From assembly GCA_020848435.1 (NCBI GenBank), contig JADLAC010000064.1:1-64000 (forward strand): 64,000 bases of DNA. The letters are read 5' to 3'. The DNA is from Burkholderiales bacterium (GTDB lineage: Bacteria; Pseudomonadota; Gammaproteobacteria; Burkholderiales; WYBJ01). Below, piece by piece: positions 53,266-61,372 of the stretch (positions are counted from its first letter, which is position 1; each line of letters starts with the position of its first letter). The position numbers were made by a program, and so were the translations under genes. Under the pieces are notes generated by a model. The model saw nothing but the letters and a program-made list of their open reading frames with translations, was not told the DNA's origin and made no database searches.

Positions 53266-54231
53266 TCATTCCGGCCGCAAGCCCGCCACCTTCACCGCGC
53301 GCGCCCAATTGGGACAGTCCGCGTGCACGAACCGGGTGAATTCCTCGACCGTCATGGGCTGAGGATTCGAGCCCTGCGCGATCAGCAGCTTTCTCAGCTC
53401 ATCGCCCTTGAGCGCGGCGTTGATCGCGCCGTTGAGGCGCTCGACGATGTCGCGCGGCACCTTGCTCTGGGTGAGGATGCCGTACCAGGTGCCGATGTAC
53501 TCGTACCCCGGCAGCGCCTCGGCGACGGTGGCCACTTCGGGGAACACATTGGAGCGTTCCGCGGCGGCGACGCCGAGCACCTTGATCTTCCCGCCCCTGA
53601 CGAGCGGCACCATGCCGGGAATGCTGCCCATGTGCATCTGCACGCGCCCGCCGAGGAGGTCGGTCATCGCCAGCGCCCCGCCCTTGTAGGGCACGTGCAC
53701 GAGATCGATGCCAGCGCGCGCCTTCAGCAATTCGATGCCCAGGTGCTGCGGGCTGCCCAAGCCGGCCGACGCATAGCTCAGCTGTCCCGGACGCAGCCGT
53801 GCGAGCGCCACCAGCTCCGCCACCGTGTTGGCGGCAAAACCGGGCGCGGCGACCAGGATCTGCGGATTCAACACCAGTCGCGCGACCGGCGCGAAATCGC
53901 GCCGGGTGTCGTACGGCACCTTGCGCTGCATGGCGGGAGAAATGCAAAGCGCGGCCGGCGTGCCGAAGAACAACGTGTAGCCATCGGCTAGGGCGTGCGC
54001 GGCGAGATCGGCGGCGATGATGCCACCTGCGCCGGCGCGGTTTTCCACCACCACCGGCTGGCCGAAGGCATCGCCGAGCCGTTGCCCGATGAGACGCGCG
54101 GTGTAATCGGTCGAGGCTCCCGGCGGATAAGGCACGATGATGCGAAGCGGCCGATTCGGATATGGCTGAGCGTGGCTTCCCGCCGCGAGTGTCGCGAGCA
54201 CGATGACCGCATAGCCGCGCGCGAACGCCAT
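53266..54231 (-). CDS. Bug/TctC-family solute-binding protein
   Basis: This third Bug receptor of 321 residues has a signal peptide ending at AGSHAQ, YPNRPLRIIVPYPPGASTD, and HVPYKGGALAM in the middle. It is probably periplasmic and binds a carboxylate. The ATG at 54231 follows a good AGGAG. It lies between the NHL-repeat and alpha/beta-hydrolase genes on the same strand, with gaps of 205 and 111 bp, so it may supply the substrate of the catabolic set that follows. Confidence 0.92.
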   Translation of the reverse strand: MAFARGYAVIVLATLAAGSHAQPYPNRPLRIIVPYPPGASTDYTARLIGQRLGDAFGQPVVVENRAGAGGIIAADLAAHALADGYTLFFGTPAALCISPAMQRKVPYDTRRDFAPVARLVLNPQILVAAPGFAANTVAELVALARLRPGQLSYASAGLGSPQHLGIELLKARAGIDLVHVPYKGGALAMTDLLGGRVQMHMGSIPGMVPLVRGGKIKVLGVAAAERSNVFPEVATVAEALPGYEYIGTWYGILTQSKVPRDIVERLNGAINAALKGDELRKLLIAQGSNPQPMTVEEFTRFVHADCPNWARAVKVAGLRPE

Positions 54232-54342
54232 GACCTGCTCCTGTGCTGACGCTAACTGGCCCGAGCCGCACGCATCGCGTTGGGGCAATCGGCCATCGAC
54301 GCGCTTACGCTGGCGCCGGCATTGCTTTCGACCGCCGCGAGA

Positions 54343-55188
54343 TCATGCCGCGCGCGGCCGCCAGCGGCCGGACTCGACCAGCGCATAGAAATCCTCGGTG
54401 ATCCGATGCAGCAGGTCCGGCTCCTCCAGGTTCACCAGGTGTCCGGTGGCGGCCACCACGCTCAAGCGCACCGCCGGCGACACGCGCTGCATGAACAAGC
54501 CGGACTCGACCGCGGCCGGATCCTCGTCGCCCACGACCACGTGGGACGGAACCTTGAGGGCTTTCAACGCGCGCTCCATGCTGAACAGCGAAGGCCGCCG
54601 CCCCTGCACGCGCCGCGTGATGTTGGCGCAGCCCTGCGCCGAGTGCTGCATGAAACGGCGGCAGAAATCATCGAAGGCACGCGGATTCTTGCGTTTCAAT
54701 TGCACCCGATTGGCCGCGACGCGTAGCCCCTTGAGCACTTCCGCGAGACCTTGTTCTTCGTACAGGCGCGCGCGCGCTTCGGTCGCCTTGACGAAGGCGG
54801 CCGCGTCGCGCGGATCGGCGCCGCTGCCGATGCCGATCATGGTGAGAGAGCGCGCCATGCGCGGATAATCGAGACCGAAATCGAGCGTCGAGCGCGAGCC
54901 CATCGAGCAGCCGATGATGTGCGCCTTGCGCACGCCGAGGGCACGCATGACCGCGGCGATGTCGTCGACGGCGTGACGGTGCGAATAGCTGGCCAGGGGC
55001 TTCGGCACTTCCGACGGAGGATAACCGCGCGCGTTGAACGCGATGCAGCGGTAGCGCCGGCTGAAATGTTGTAGCTGCTTTTCCCAGCTCCACAGATCGC
55101 CCGAGAACTCGTGCACGAACACGATCGGCGTGCCGCTGCCGGCGTCTTCGTAATACAAGCGCGCGCCGTCCGATTGCACATAAGGCAT
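54343..55188 (-). CDS. alpha/beta-fold hydrolase
   Basis: The 281-residue protein has the alpha/beta-hydrolase fold with the nucleophile elbow GCSMGS (Ser95), the acid in VVVGDEDP (about 221-223) and the base His250 in ATGHLVN. The oxyanion strip is HEFSGDLWSWEKQ. It resembles carbon-carbon or ester hydrolases of aromatic or terpenoid breakdown; the substrate is not known. The start ATG at 55188 follows AGGGAGGAC. It is divergent from the acyl-CoA synthetase gene. Confidence 0.87.
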   Translation of the reverse strand: MPYVQSDGARLYYEDAGSGTPIVFVHEFSGDLWSWEKQLQHFSRRYRCIAFNARGYPPSEVPKPLASYSHRHAVDDIAAVMRALGVRKAHIIGCSMGSRSTLDFGLDYPRMARSLTMIGIGSGADPRDAAAFVKATEARARLYEEQGLAEVLKGLRVAANRVQLKRKNPRAFDDFCRRFMQHSAQGCANITRRVQGRRPSLFSMERALKALKVPSHVVVGDEDPAAVESGLFMQRVSPAVRLSVVAATGHLVNLEEPDLLHRITEDFYALVESGRWRPRAA

Positions 55189-55312
55189 CTCGATGTCCTC
55201 CCTCGGTGTTTGCGCCAGCGCTGTCGATCTTCGCGACCCTCGAACCGTCCCGCGACCAGCCGAGCGCGGACGAATCCTTCGGCATCCGGACGAGCCGGCT
55301 GAATCGCGTTGG

Positions 55313-55318
55313 TATACT
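55313..55318. promoter_or_regulatory. possible -10 element in the divergent region
   Basis: TATACT (within GGTATACTAC) lies midway between the hydrolase start (55188) and the acyl-CoA synthetase start (55450). The GTATAC core is symmetric, so it could serve either direction. No good -35 is seen. Confidence 0.25.
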
Positions 55319-55449
55319 ACCCGCAATCATGCCGGCGGGTTTGACCAGCCCGCGAGCCGTTCGAGCCCCTCCGCGAACGCCTCCGGCCATGCATCGTTGG
55401 CGCCAGAGTGTCTGAGTCCGAGGTTCGTCGCTGCTATGGCTGGCCGCAT

Positions 55450-57600
55450 ATGAATCGTAATCGACCTCGCCCCGATCTCACCCGCCTGTTCGACCCGTGC
55501 GCCGTCGCCGTTGTCGGTGCCTCCGAGGACGAGCGGCGGATCGGCGGGGAGCCGGTGCGCTATCTCGCCACGCTCGGCTATCGCGGCGGGATCTATCCCG
55601 TCAATCCTGGGCGCGCCGCGATCCGCGGATTGAAGTGCTATCCCGATCTCGACGCCATCCCGAAGCCGTGCGATGTCGCCGTCATTGCCGTGTCGGCCGC
55701 GGCGGTGCCCGACCTCATCCGTCAATGTGCGCGCAACGGCATCGGGTTCGCGGTCGTCCTGAGCGCAGGCTTCCGCGAGGCCGGCGGCGAAGGCATGGCA
55801 CTCGAGCACGAGCTTGCCCTGGCGGCCGAGCAAAGCGCGGTGCGCCTCATCGGGCCGAATTGCCAGGGCTTCCTCAATTTGCACCGGCACGTGCACTGCG
55901 GCTTCGGCTCGGGCTTCCAGTATCCGGATCTGCGCCCGGGACCGATCGCGCTCGTTACCCAAAGCGGCGGCTTCGGCGCCACCATGCTGGTGCGCGCGCA
56001 GGACGCGGGTCTGGGAATCGGCTATTTCGTCTCGACCGGTAATGCGGTCGACCTCGGCATCCTGGATTTGCTCGAATACTTCATCGAGCGCGACGACGTG
56101 GAGGTCCTCGCCACGTTCATCGAGGGCATTACCGACGGGCGCCGCCTGCGTGCGCTAGGTGCGCGAGCCCTCGAGCTGCGCAAACCCATACTGGTCTGCA
56201 AGGCGGGTAATTCCGCCGCCGGACGCCGCGCCGCCGCCTCGCATACCGCCTCGCTCAGCGCCCCCTATGCGCTGTACCGGGCGGCGTTCGACGAGGGCGG
56301 CTTTGTCGAGATCGGCGATGCCGACGACCTGGTCGATGCCGGGCGGGCCTTTCTCGGCAGGCGCCTGCCGCGCGGCAACCGGGTCGTCATCGTCACCGGC
56401 TCGGGCGGCGCCGGTGTCATCGCGGCCGACCGCTGCGAGCAATACGGCCTTGAGCTCGCACCACTCGCCGAGCCGACGCTCGGGCGCCTGCGCGAGGTGC
56501 TCCCCGGCTTCGCCGCGGCGAGTAACCCGGTCGACATCTCCGGACAGCGCAGCCAAAGCGGGCACAGCGTTTCCAACGCCGCGCTGGAGATCGTGCTGGA
56601 CGACCCCGCGGCATGCCAGGTGATCGTGCGCAGCAAGCAAAGCACCCATCGGCCGGAAAACGCGCGCGAGCTCGTGCGCATCGCGCAAGCCTGCGGCAAA
56701 CCCGTACTGGTCGCGCTCGGCGCCGATCGCGATATCGAAGCCACGCGCGTGCTCGACGCAGGGCGCGTGCCCTGGCATGGCACGACGGTGCGAGCGGCGT
56801 TCGCCGCGCAGGCGCTCGCGCAGTTCAGCCGCAAGCTCGAACGCTCGCGTAGCGCGCAACCGGCGTCGCGCCCACTGCCGCGTCGCGACCTTCCCCTCGC
56901 ATCGCGCAGCGGCACGCTGAGCGAGCACGAATCGAAGGCACAGCTTCGCGCTTACGGCATCCCGATCGCTGTCGAGGCCGTTGTGAGCCTGGACGAGGTC
57001 CCGGCGCTCAAGGCCTTGCCGAGCGGCCTGGCTTATCCCGTGGTCGTGAAGATCGACAGCGCGGATATCGCCCACAAGACGGAGGCGGACGCGGTCGTGC
57101 TCGATGTCCGCGACAATGCCGCGCTCGCCGAAGCCGCACGCCGGGTGGTCGCTCGAGCGCGCTGTTACCGGCCGGCGGCGCGGCTCAATGGGGTCACGAT
57201 CGCCGCCATGGCGAGCGGGATCGAGCTCATCGTCGGCGTTGTCGACGACGCCTGCTTCGGCCCGGTGGTCGCGCTCGGTTCCGGCGGTGTGGCGGCGGAA
57301 ATTCTGCGCGATGTCACGCACGGCTTCGCGCCCTTGGGCGCGGCGACGGCACGCGAGATGATCGGCCGCTTGCGTTGCGCGCCCCTGCTATCGGGTTATC
57401 GCGGCGCTCCCGCACACGATGTCGAAGCGCTCGCCGACGCGCTGGTACGGATCTCCTGGCTTGCCGCCGATCACGTCGGGCGCATCGCAGAGATCGACGT
57501 GAACCCGCTGTTCGTCCGGCCGGCGGGACGAGGCGTGTTGGCAGCCGATGCGCTCGTGGTCCTGCGTGCGCCGTCGCACGACGCGCCGGCTGCGCTGTAG
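55450..57600 (+). CDS. acyl-CoA synthetase (ADP-forming), acetate--CoA ligase family
   Basis: The 716-residue protein fuses the alpha and beta parts of NDP-forming acyl-CoA synthetases: a CoA-binding Rossmann domain (about 10-130; AVVGASEDERRIGGEPVRYL), a succinyl-CoA-ligase-like middle (STGNAVDLGILDLLEYF and ASHTASLSAPYALY with the phospho-His) and a C-terminal ATP-grasp domain (about 490-710; YPVVVKIDSADIAHKTEADA, VALGSGGVAAE, AEIDVNPLFV). It would make an acyl-CoA from an acid and ATP, giving ADP and phosphate. The substrate is unknown. The ATG at 55450 is chosen; a GTG at 55408 is possible. Confidence 0.9.
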   Translation: MNRNRPRPDLTRLFDPCAVAVVGASEDERRIGGEPVRYLATLGYRGGIYPVNPGRAAIRGLKCYPDLDAIPKPCDVAVIAVSAAAVPDLIRQCARNGIGFAVVLSAGFREAGGEGMALEHELALAAEQSAVRLIGPNCQGFLNLHRHVHCGFGSGFQYPDLRPGPIALVTQSGGFGATMLVRAQDAGLGIGYFVSTGNAVDLGILDLLEYFIERDDVEVLATFIEGITDGRRLRALGARALELRKPILVCKAGNSAAGRRAAASHTASLSAPYALYRAAFDEGGFVEIGDADDLVDAGRAFLGRRLPRGNRVVIVTGSGGAGVIAADRCEQYGLELAPLAEPTLGRLREVLPGFAAASNPVDISGQRSQSGHSVSNAALEIVLDDPAACQVIVRSKQSTHRPENARELVRIAQACGKPVLVALGADRDIEATRVLDAGRVPWHGTTVRAAFAAQALAQFSRKLERSRSAQPASRPLPRRDLPLASRSGTLSEHESKAQLRAYGIPIAVEAVVSLDEVPALKALPSGLAYPVVVKIDSADIAHKTEADAVVLDVRDNAALAEAARRVVARARCYRPAARLNGVTIAAMASGIELIVGVVDDACFGPVVALGSGGVAAEILRDVTHGFAPLGAATAREMIGRLRCAPLLSGYRGAPAHDVEALADALVRISWLAADHVGRIAEIDVNPLFVRPAGRGVLAADALVVLRAPSHDAPAAL

Positions 57601-57739
57601 AATCGATTCGAGTGTCCTCGGCGCGGTCTTGGCTGAGCGGGCAGCGCCCAAGTACAGCGACGCGGCTTCCGTGCTGGCGTCGCGCAGTGTCGAATGCACA
57701 CGGCGGGTGAGCCGTTGAAATGGGGACAAGGAGAGGAGC

Positions 57740-58606
57740 ATGGCCGTCGACTACGCAAGCTATCAGCGCCTGTTGCAATACAAGATCCCCGAGATCGAAC
57801 ACAAGCTCAGCGTGCGCGACACGATGCTGTACGCGCTGGGCCTCGGGCTGGGCGCCGATCCGATGGACCAGCGCCAGCTTCGCTTCGTTTATGAGAAGAA
57901 CCTGCTCGCGCTGCCGACCATGGCGGTGGTGCTGGCCGCCCCGCACGCCTGGGTAAAGAAGACCGGCACCGGCTTCGGCGACAAGACCGTGCACGGCGAG
58001 CAGACGCTCGCGATCCACAAGCCGCTGCCCGTCGAAGGCGAGCTGGTCGGGGTGCCGCGGCTCGCCTCGGTGGTCGACAAGGGGCCGGAGCGCGGCGCGC
58101 TCATCGTCACCGAGCGCAAGGTCTACGACAAGAAAACCGGGGATCTCGTTTGCACGTTGGAGTCGACCAGTTTCTGCCGCGGCGACGGCGGCTTCGGCGG
58201 TCCGAGCGGCCCGGTGCGCACGCCCCACCCCATTCCCGAGCAACCCGCGCAGCTCGTTTGCGACCTCCCCATCCTGCCGCACGCCGCGCTGATCTATCGC
58301 CTGAGCGGAGACTACAACCCCCTGCATGCCGACCCTGAGCACGCGCGGCGCGTCGGCTTTCCCCGGCCCATCCTGCACGGGCTGTGCAGCCTGGGCATGG
58401 CGGGACACGCGCTGCTTAGGACCTGCTGCGACTACGATCCGGCACGCATCAAGGCCATGGAAGTGCGCTTCTCCGCGCCCGTGTATCCGGGCGAAACTCT
58501 GCGCACCGAAATATGGCGCGAGGGCAACGTGGTGTCGTTCCGCTGTCTCTGCGTAGAAAGCGGCAAGGTGGTGCTCAACAACGGCCGGGCGGATATCGCG
58601 GGCTAG
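57740..58606 (+). CDS. MaoC-family enoyl-CoA hydratase 2-like protein
   Basis: The 288-residue protein has the double hot-dog layout of (R)-specific hydratase 2: an N-terminal degenerate domain and a C-terminal MaoC domain with the catalytic motif RLSGDYNPLHADPEHARRV (Asp191, His196) and GFPRPILHGLCSLG. It hydrates trans-2-enoyl-CoA or acts in a related step. A good GGAGAGGAG precedes the ATG. It follows the acyl-CoA synthetase gene on the same strand, so activation and hydration of the same substrate is plausible. Confidence 0.9.
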   Translation: MAVDYASYQRLLQYKIPEIEHKLSVRDTMLYALGLGLGADPMDQRQLRFVYEKNLLALPTMAVVLAAPHAWVKKTGTGFGDKTVHGEQTLAIHKPLPVEGELVGVPRLASVVDKGPERGALIVTERKVYDKKTGDLVCTLESTSFCRGDGGFGGPSGPVRTPHPIPEQPAQLVCDLPILPHAALIYRLSGDYNPLHADPEHARRVGFPRPILHGLCSLGMAGHALLRTCCDYDPARIKAMEVRFSAPVYPGETLRTEIWREGNVVSFRCLCVESGKVVLNNGRADIAG

Positions 58607-58721
58607 CGAGCGGCGCGCTTGCGCACGCCTCGCCGCGACGCCTGGAAGCGCCCTGTCACCGGAACCGCGCCATTGACCCCACCGCGCCGCTCAGGTTGAA
58701 TCGCCCACCCCACTTCGGGGC

Positions 58722-60467
58722 ATGCGTGACATGAGCCAGCACTACAGCGAGATCCGCGACGGCATGCGCATCGATTGGGACGTGCCTGTCGCCATGGACG
58801 ACGGCCTCGTGCTGCGGGCCGATGTCTTTCGCCCGATCGCAGCGGGACGTTATCCCGTCATCTTGAGCTACGGTCCGTATGCCAAGGGACTGCATTTCGA
58901 AGACGGCTATCCGAGCGCCTGGCAGCGCATGCTGGCGCAGCATCCGGATGTCGCCGCGGGCTCGTCGAACCGGCACCAGCGTTGGGAAGTGGTCGACCCG
59001 GAAAAATGGGTCCCCGACGGCTATGCCTGCGTGCGCGTCGATTCGCGCGGCGCCGGCCGCTCGCCGGGGGTGATCGATCCCTTCTCGCCGCGCGAGACGC
59101 GCGACTTCTACCTGTGCATCGAATGGGCCGGCGTGCAGCCGTGGAGCAACGGCAAAGTGGGGCTGAACGGCATTTCGTACTACGGCATCAATCAATGGCA
59201 CGTGGCCTCGCTGCAGCCGCCGCATTTGGCGGCAATGTGCGTATGGGAAGGTGCCGCGGATTGGTATCGGGACATGACGCACCACGGCGGCATCGTCTCG
59301 ACCTTCTGGCGCAACTGGTTCGACCTGCAGGTGAAGACGGTGCAATACGGCTGCGGCGAACGCGGCGGGCGCAGCCGTATCACCGCCCGGCTGGTGTGCG
59401 GCGATGAGCTCTTGAGCGACGAAGCGCTGGCGGCCAACCGCTGCGATCTCGGCGCGGACATCGCCGCGCATCCGCTCGACGACGACTATCACCGGGCGCG
59501 ATCCCCGCTATGGGAGCGGATCACGCTGCCCTTGCTCTCCGCCGCGAACTGGGGCGGCCAGGGCCTGCACCCGCGCGGCAACTTCGAAGGCTTCGTCGCT
59601 GCGGCGTCCGCGCAGAAGTGGCTGGAAGCGCACGGCATCGAGCACTGGACCCACTTCTACACCGACTACGGCCTCGACTTGCAGAAGCGCTTCTTCGGCC
59701 ACTTCCTCAAGGGTGAGGACAGCGGCTGGGCGCGGCAGCCGCGCGTGCAGTTGCAGATCCGGCACGTCGATCGCTTCGTCCGGCGCGACGAGCACGAATG
59801 GCCGCTTGCGCGCACGCGCTGGACCAAGCTGCACCTCGATCCGGTCACGCACGCTCTGCGCTCCGAGGCTCCGGTTGCGTCCGGCACCCTCGACTACGAG
59901 GCGCTCGGCAGCGGGCTCACCTTTCTATCGGCGCCGTTGGATGCCGCCACCGAGATCACCGGACCTTCGGCGCTCAAGCTCGTGGTCTCCTCGTCCACGC
60001 CGGACGCGGACCTGTTCGTGGTGCTGCGCGTGTTCGCGCCCGACATGAAGGAGGTCGTGTTCCAGGGCGCGATCGATCCGCATACGCCGGTCGCGCAAGG
60101 CTGGTTGCGCGCTTCGCACCGCAAGCTCGATCCGCGCCTGAGCCTCCCGTATCGCCCCTGGCATACGCACGACGAGCGTCAACCCCTGACGCCGGGAGTG
60201 CCGGTGGCGCTCGACATCGAGATCTGGCCGACCTCGATCGTAGTGCCGGCCGGTCATCGCCTCGGCCTGTCGATACGCGGCAGCGACTACGTGTACCCGG
60301 GCGCGAGCGGAGGGCGCTTATCGAATTTCAAGAACGAGCTCACCGGCTGCGGCCCCTTCTTGCACGACGATCCCGCCGATCGGCCGCCGGAGATCTTCGG
60401 CGGCAACGTGCGCCTGCATTTCGGGCCGCGGTACGCGGCCTACGTGCTGCTGCCGATCATCCCGTAG
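58722..60467 (+). CDS. CocE/NonD-family hydrolase (X-Pro dipeptidyl-peptidase S15 type)
   Basis: The 581-residue protein has the S15/CocE layout: an alpha/beta-hydrolase domain with the nucleophile in LNGISYYGINQW (Ser152), the acid and base further on, and a C-terminal jelly-roll domain (about 380-575; LDIEIWPTSIVVPAGHRLGL). No signal peptide is seen, so it is probably cytoplasmic and acts on esters or acyl bonds. The substrate is not known. ATG codons at 58722 and 58731 are possible starts. It follows the MaoC gene by 115 bp and ends 11 bp into the convergent CoxG-like gene. Confidence 0.88.
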   Translation: MRDMSQHYSEIRDGMRIDWDVPVAMDDGLVLRADVFRPIAAGRYPVILSYGPYAKGLHFEDGYPSAWQRMLAQHPDVAAGSSNRHQRWEVVDPEKWVPDGYACVRVDSRGAGRSPGVIDPFSPRETRDFYLCIEWAGVQPWSNGKVGLNGISYYGINQWHVASLQPPHLAAMCVWEGAADWYRDMTHHGGIVSTFWRNWFDLQVKTVQYGCGERGGRSRITARLVCGDELLSDEALAANRCDLGADIAAHPLDDDYHRARSPLWERITLPLLSAANWGGQGLHPRGNFEGFVAAASAQKWLEAHGIEHWTHFYTDYGLDLQKRFFGHFLKGEDSGWARQPRVQLQIRHVDRFVRRDEHEWPLARTRWTKLHLDPVTHALRSEAPVASGTLDYEALGSGLTFLSAPLDAATEITGPSALKLVVSSSTPDADLFVVLRVFAPDMKEVVFQGAIDPHTPVAQGWLRASHRKLDPRLSLPYRPWHTHDERQPLTPGVPVALDIEIWPTSIVVPAGHRLGLSIRGSDYVYPGASGGRLSNFKNELTGCGPFLHDDPADRPPEIFGGNVRLHFGPRYAAYVLLPIIP

Positions 60468-61026
60468 AACACCGCCCGGTCGGCTCAAGCGCCGCGCTTG
60501 ACCATGCCCTGCACCGCGCCGGATACCAGGCCGAGAGCGAAACGGCACTCGAAGGCGTGCTTGCGCCGGCGCCTTCGATCAGCGCGGCGAGGTTGCGTGC
60601 GAACTGCGCGGCGAGCTGGTTGCACACCTCGCGTACCACGCCGGAGGCGCGTCCGTATTGCGCCACCGACCCGGCCAGGATCAGCTCGGTGTGCACGTGC
60701 ACGCGGGTATGATCGCCCTCGCCGGCGAGCGCAAAGCGCATCTGCGAGTGCACGCTGCCGCGGCCCTTGGCGTCGCCGCCGCGCGCCGTCAAGCGTGACG
60801 TACGCAGTTGCGGATCGACGTCGTGCAAGCGCGCCTCACCCTGAAAGCCGAGCTCGATCGGGCCGATTTTCACCCGCGCCCGGCCACGATAGGTCGTGGC
60901 ATCGACGATTTCGGTGATCTCCGCGCCGGGGAGGCACGGCGCCACCCGCGGCAGATCAGTGAGAATCGTCCAGGCTTGCTCGACCGAGGCCGGGACGAGG
61001 AAACTGTTTTCGACCTTGACGCTCAT
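60457..61026 (-). CDS. CoxG-like SRPBCC-family protein
   Basis: The 189-residue protein has the START/SRPBCC fold of CoxG: VENSFLVPASVEQAWTILTD, VAPCLPGAEITEI and YRGRARVKIGPIELGFQGEA. CoxG proteins help anchor or mature molybdenum hydroxylases of the CO-dehydrogenase type, but none of the coxMSL genes lie in this window, so it may act with a hydroxylase elsewhere. The ATG at 61026 has no strong ribosome-binding site. Its 3' end overlaps the CocE-type gene on the other strand by 11 bp. Confidence 0.85.
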   Translation of the reverse strand: MSVKVENSFLVPASVEQAWTILTDLPRVAPCLPGAEITEIVDATTYRGRARVKIGPIELGFQGEARLHDVDPQLRTSRLTARGGDAKGRGSVHSQMRFALAGEGDHTRVHVHTELILAGSVAQYGRASGVVREVCNQLAAQFARNLAALIEGAGASTPSSAVSLSAWYPARCRAWSSAALEPTGRCSTG

Positions 61027-61372
61027 GGCCGCGGCGTGGCCCCTATCGGTTGCGATGCCCGCGCGCAAGACAACGACACGACCGCCTCGCAAGCAGGATC
61101 GGAAAGCAGCGCGTTGCCTCGGCGCCGCGCGTGGAGGCGATGATAAAGGAGCCGAAACGCCACTGCACCCGTGCCGGACACCGCACTGAGCTCGTCCCGC
61201 GACAGGCGTGTGCGTGGGACAGCGAATGTTTCGCAGCCGCCGCGGAGGCAACGCGCCAGCGCGCTGAAATGGTGAGATCGACGCGCTGGTCTACAATACG
61301 CCAGCCGCCTCATGGGCGTGCCCCGAGCTGCGCAACCCGCGCAGCGCCTGCTCGACTCGATCCCGCTACCCC
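61027..61372. other. 346-bp intergenic region between coxG-like and uvrA
   Basis: The stretch separates divergent genes and I see no coding frame or RNA in it. A TACAAT (61292-61297) lies 76 bp before the uvrA start with CTGG/CCAG arms around it (61285-61304); no good -35 or SOS box is seen. Confidence 0.4.

Noticed and set aside
61285..61304. CTGG...CCAG around TACAAT as an SOS (LexA) box for uvrA
   Set aside because: It does not match CTGT-N8-ACAG, and the arms are only four to five bases.
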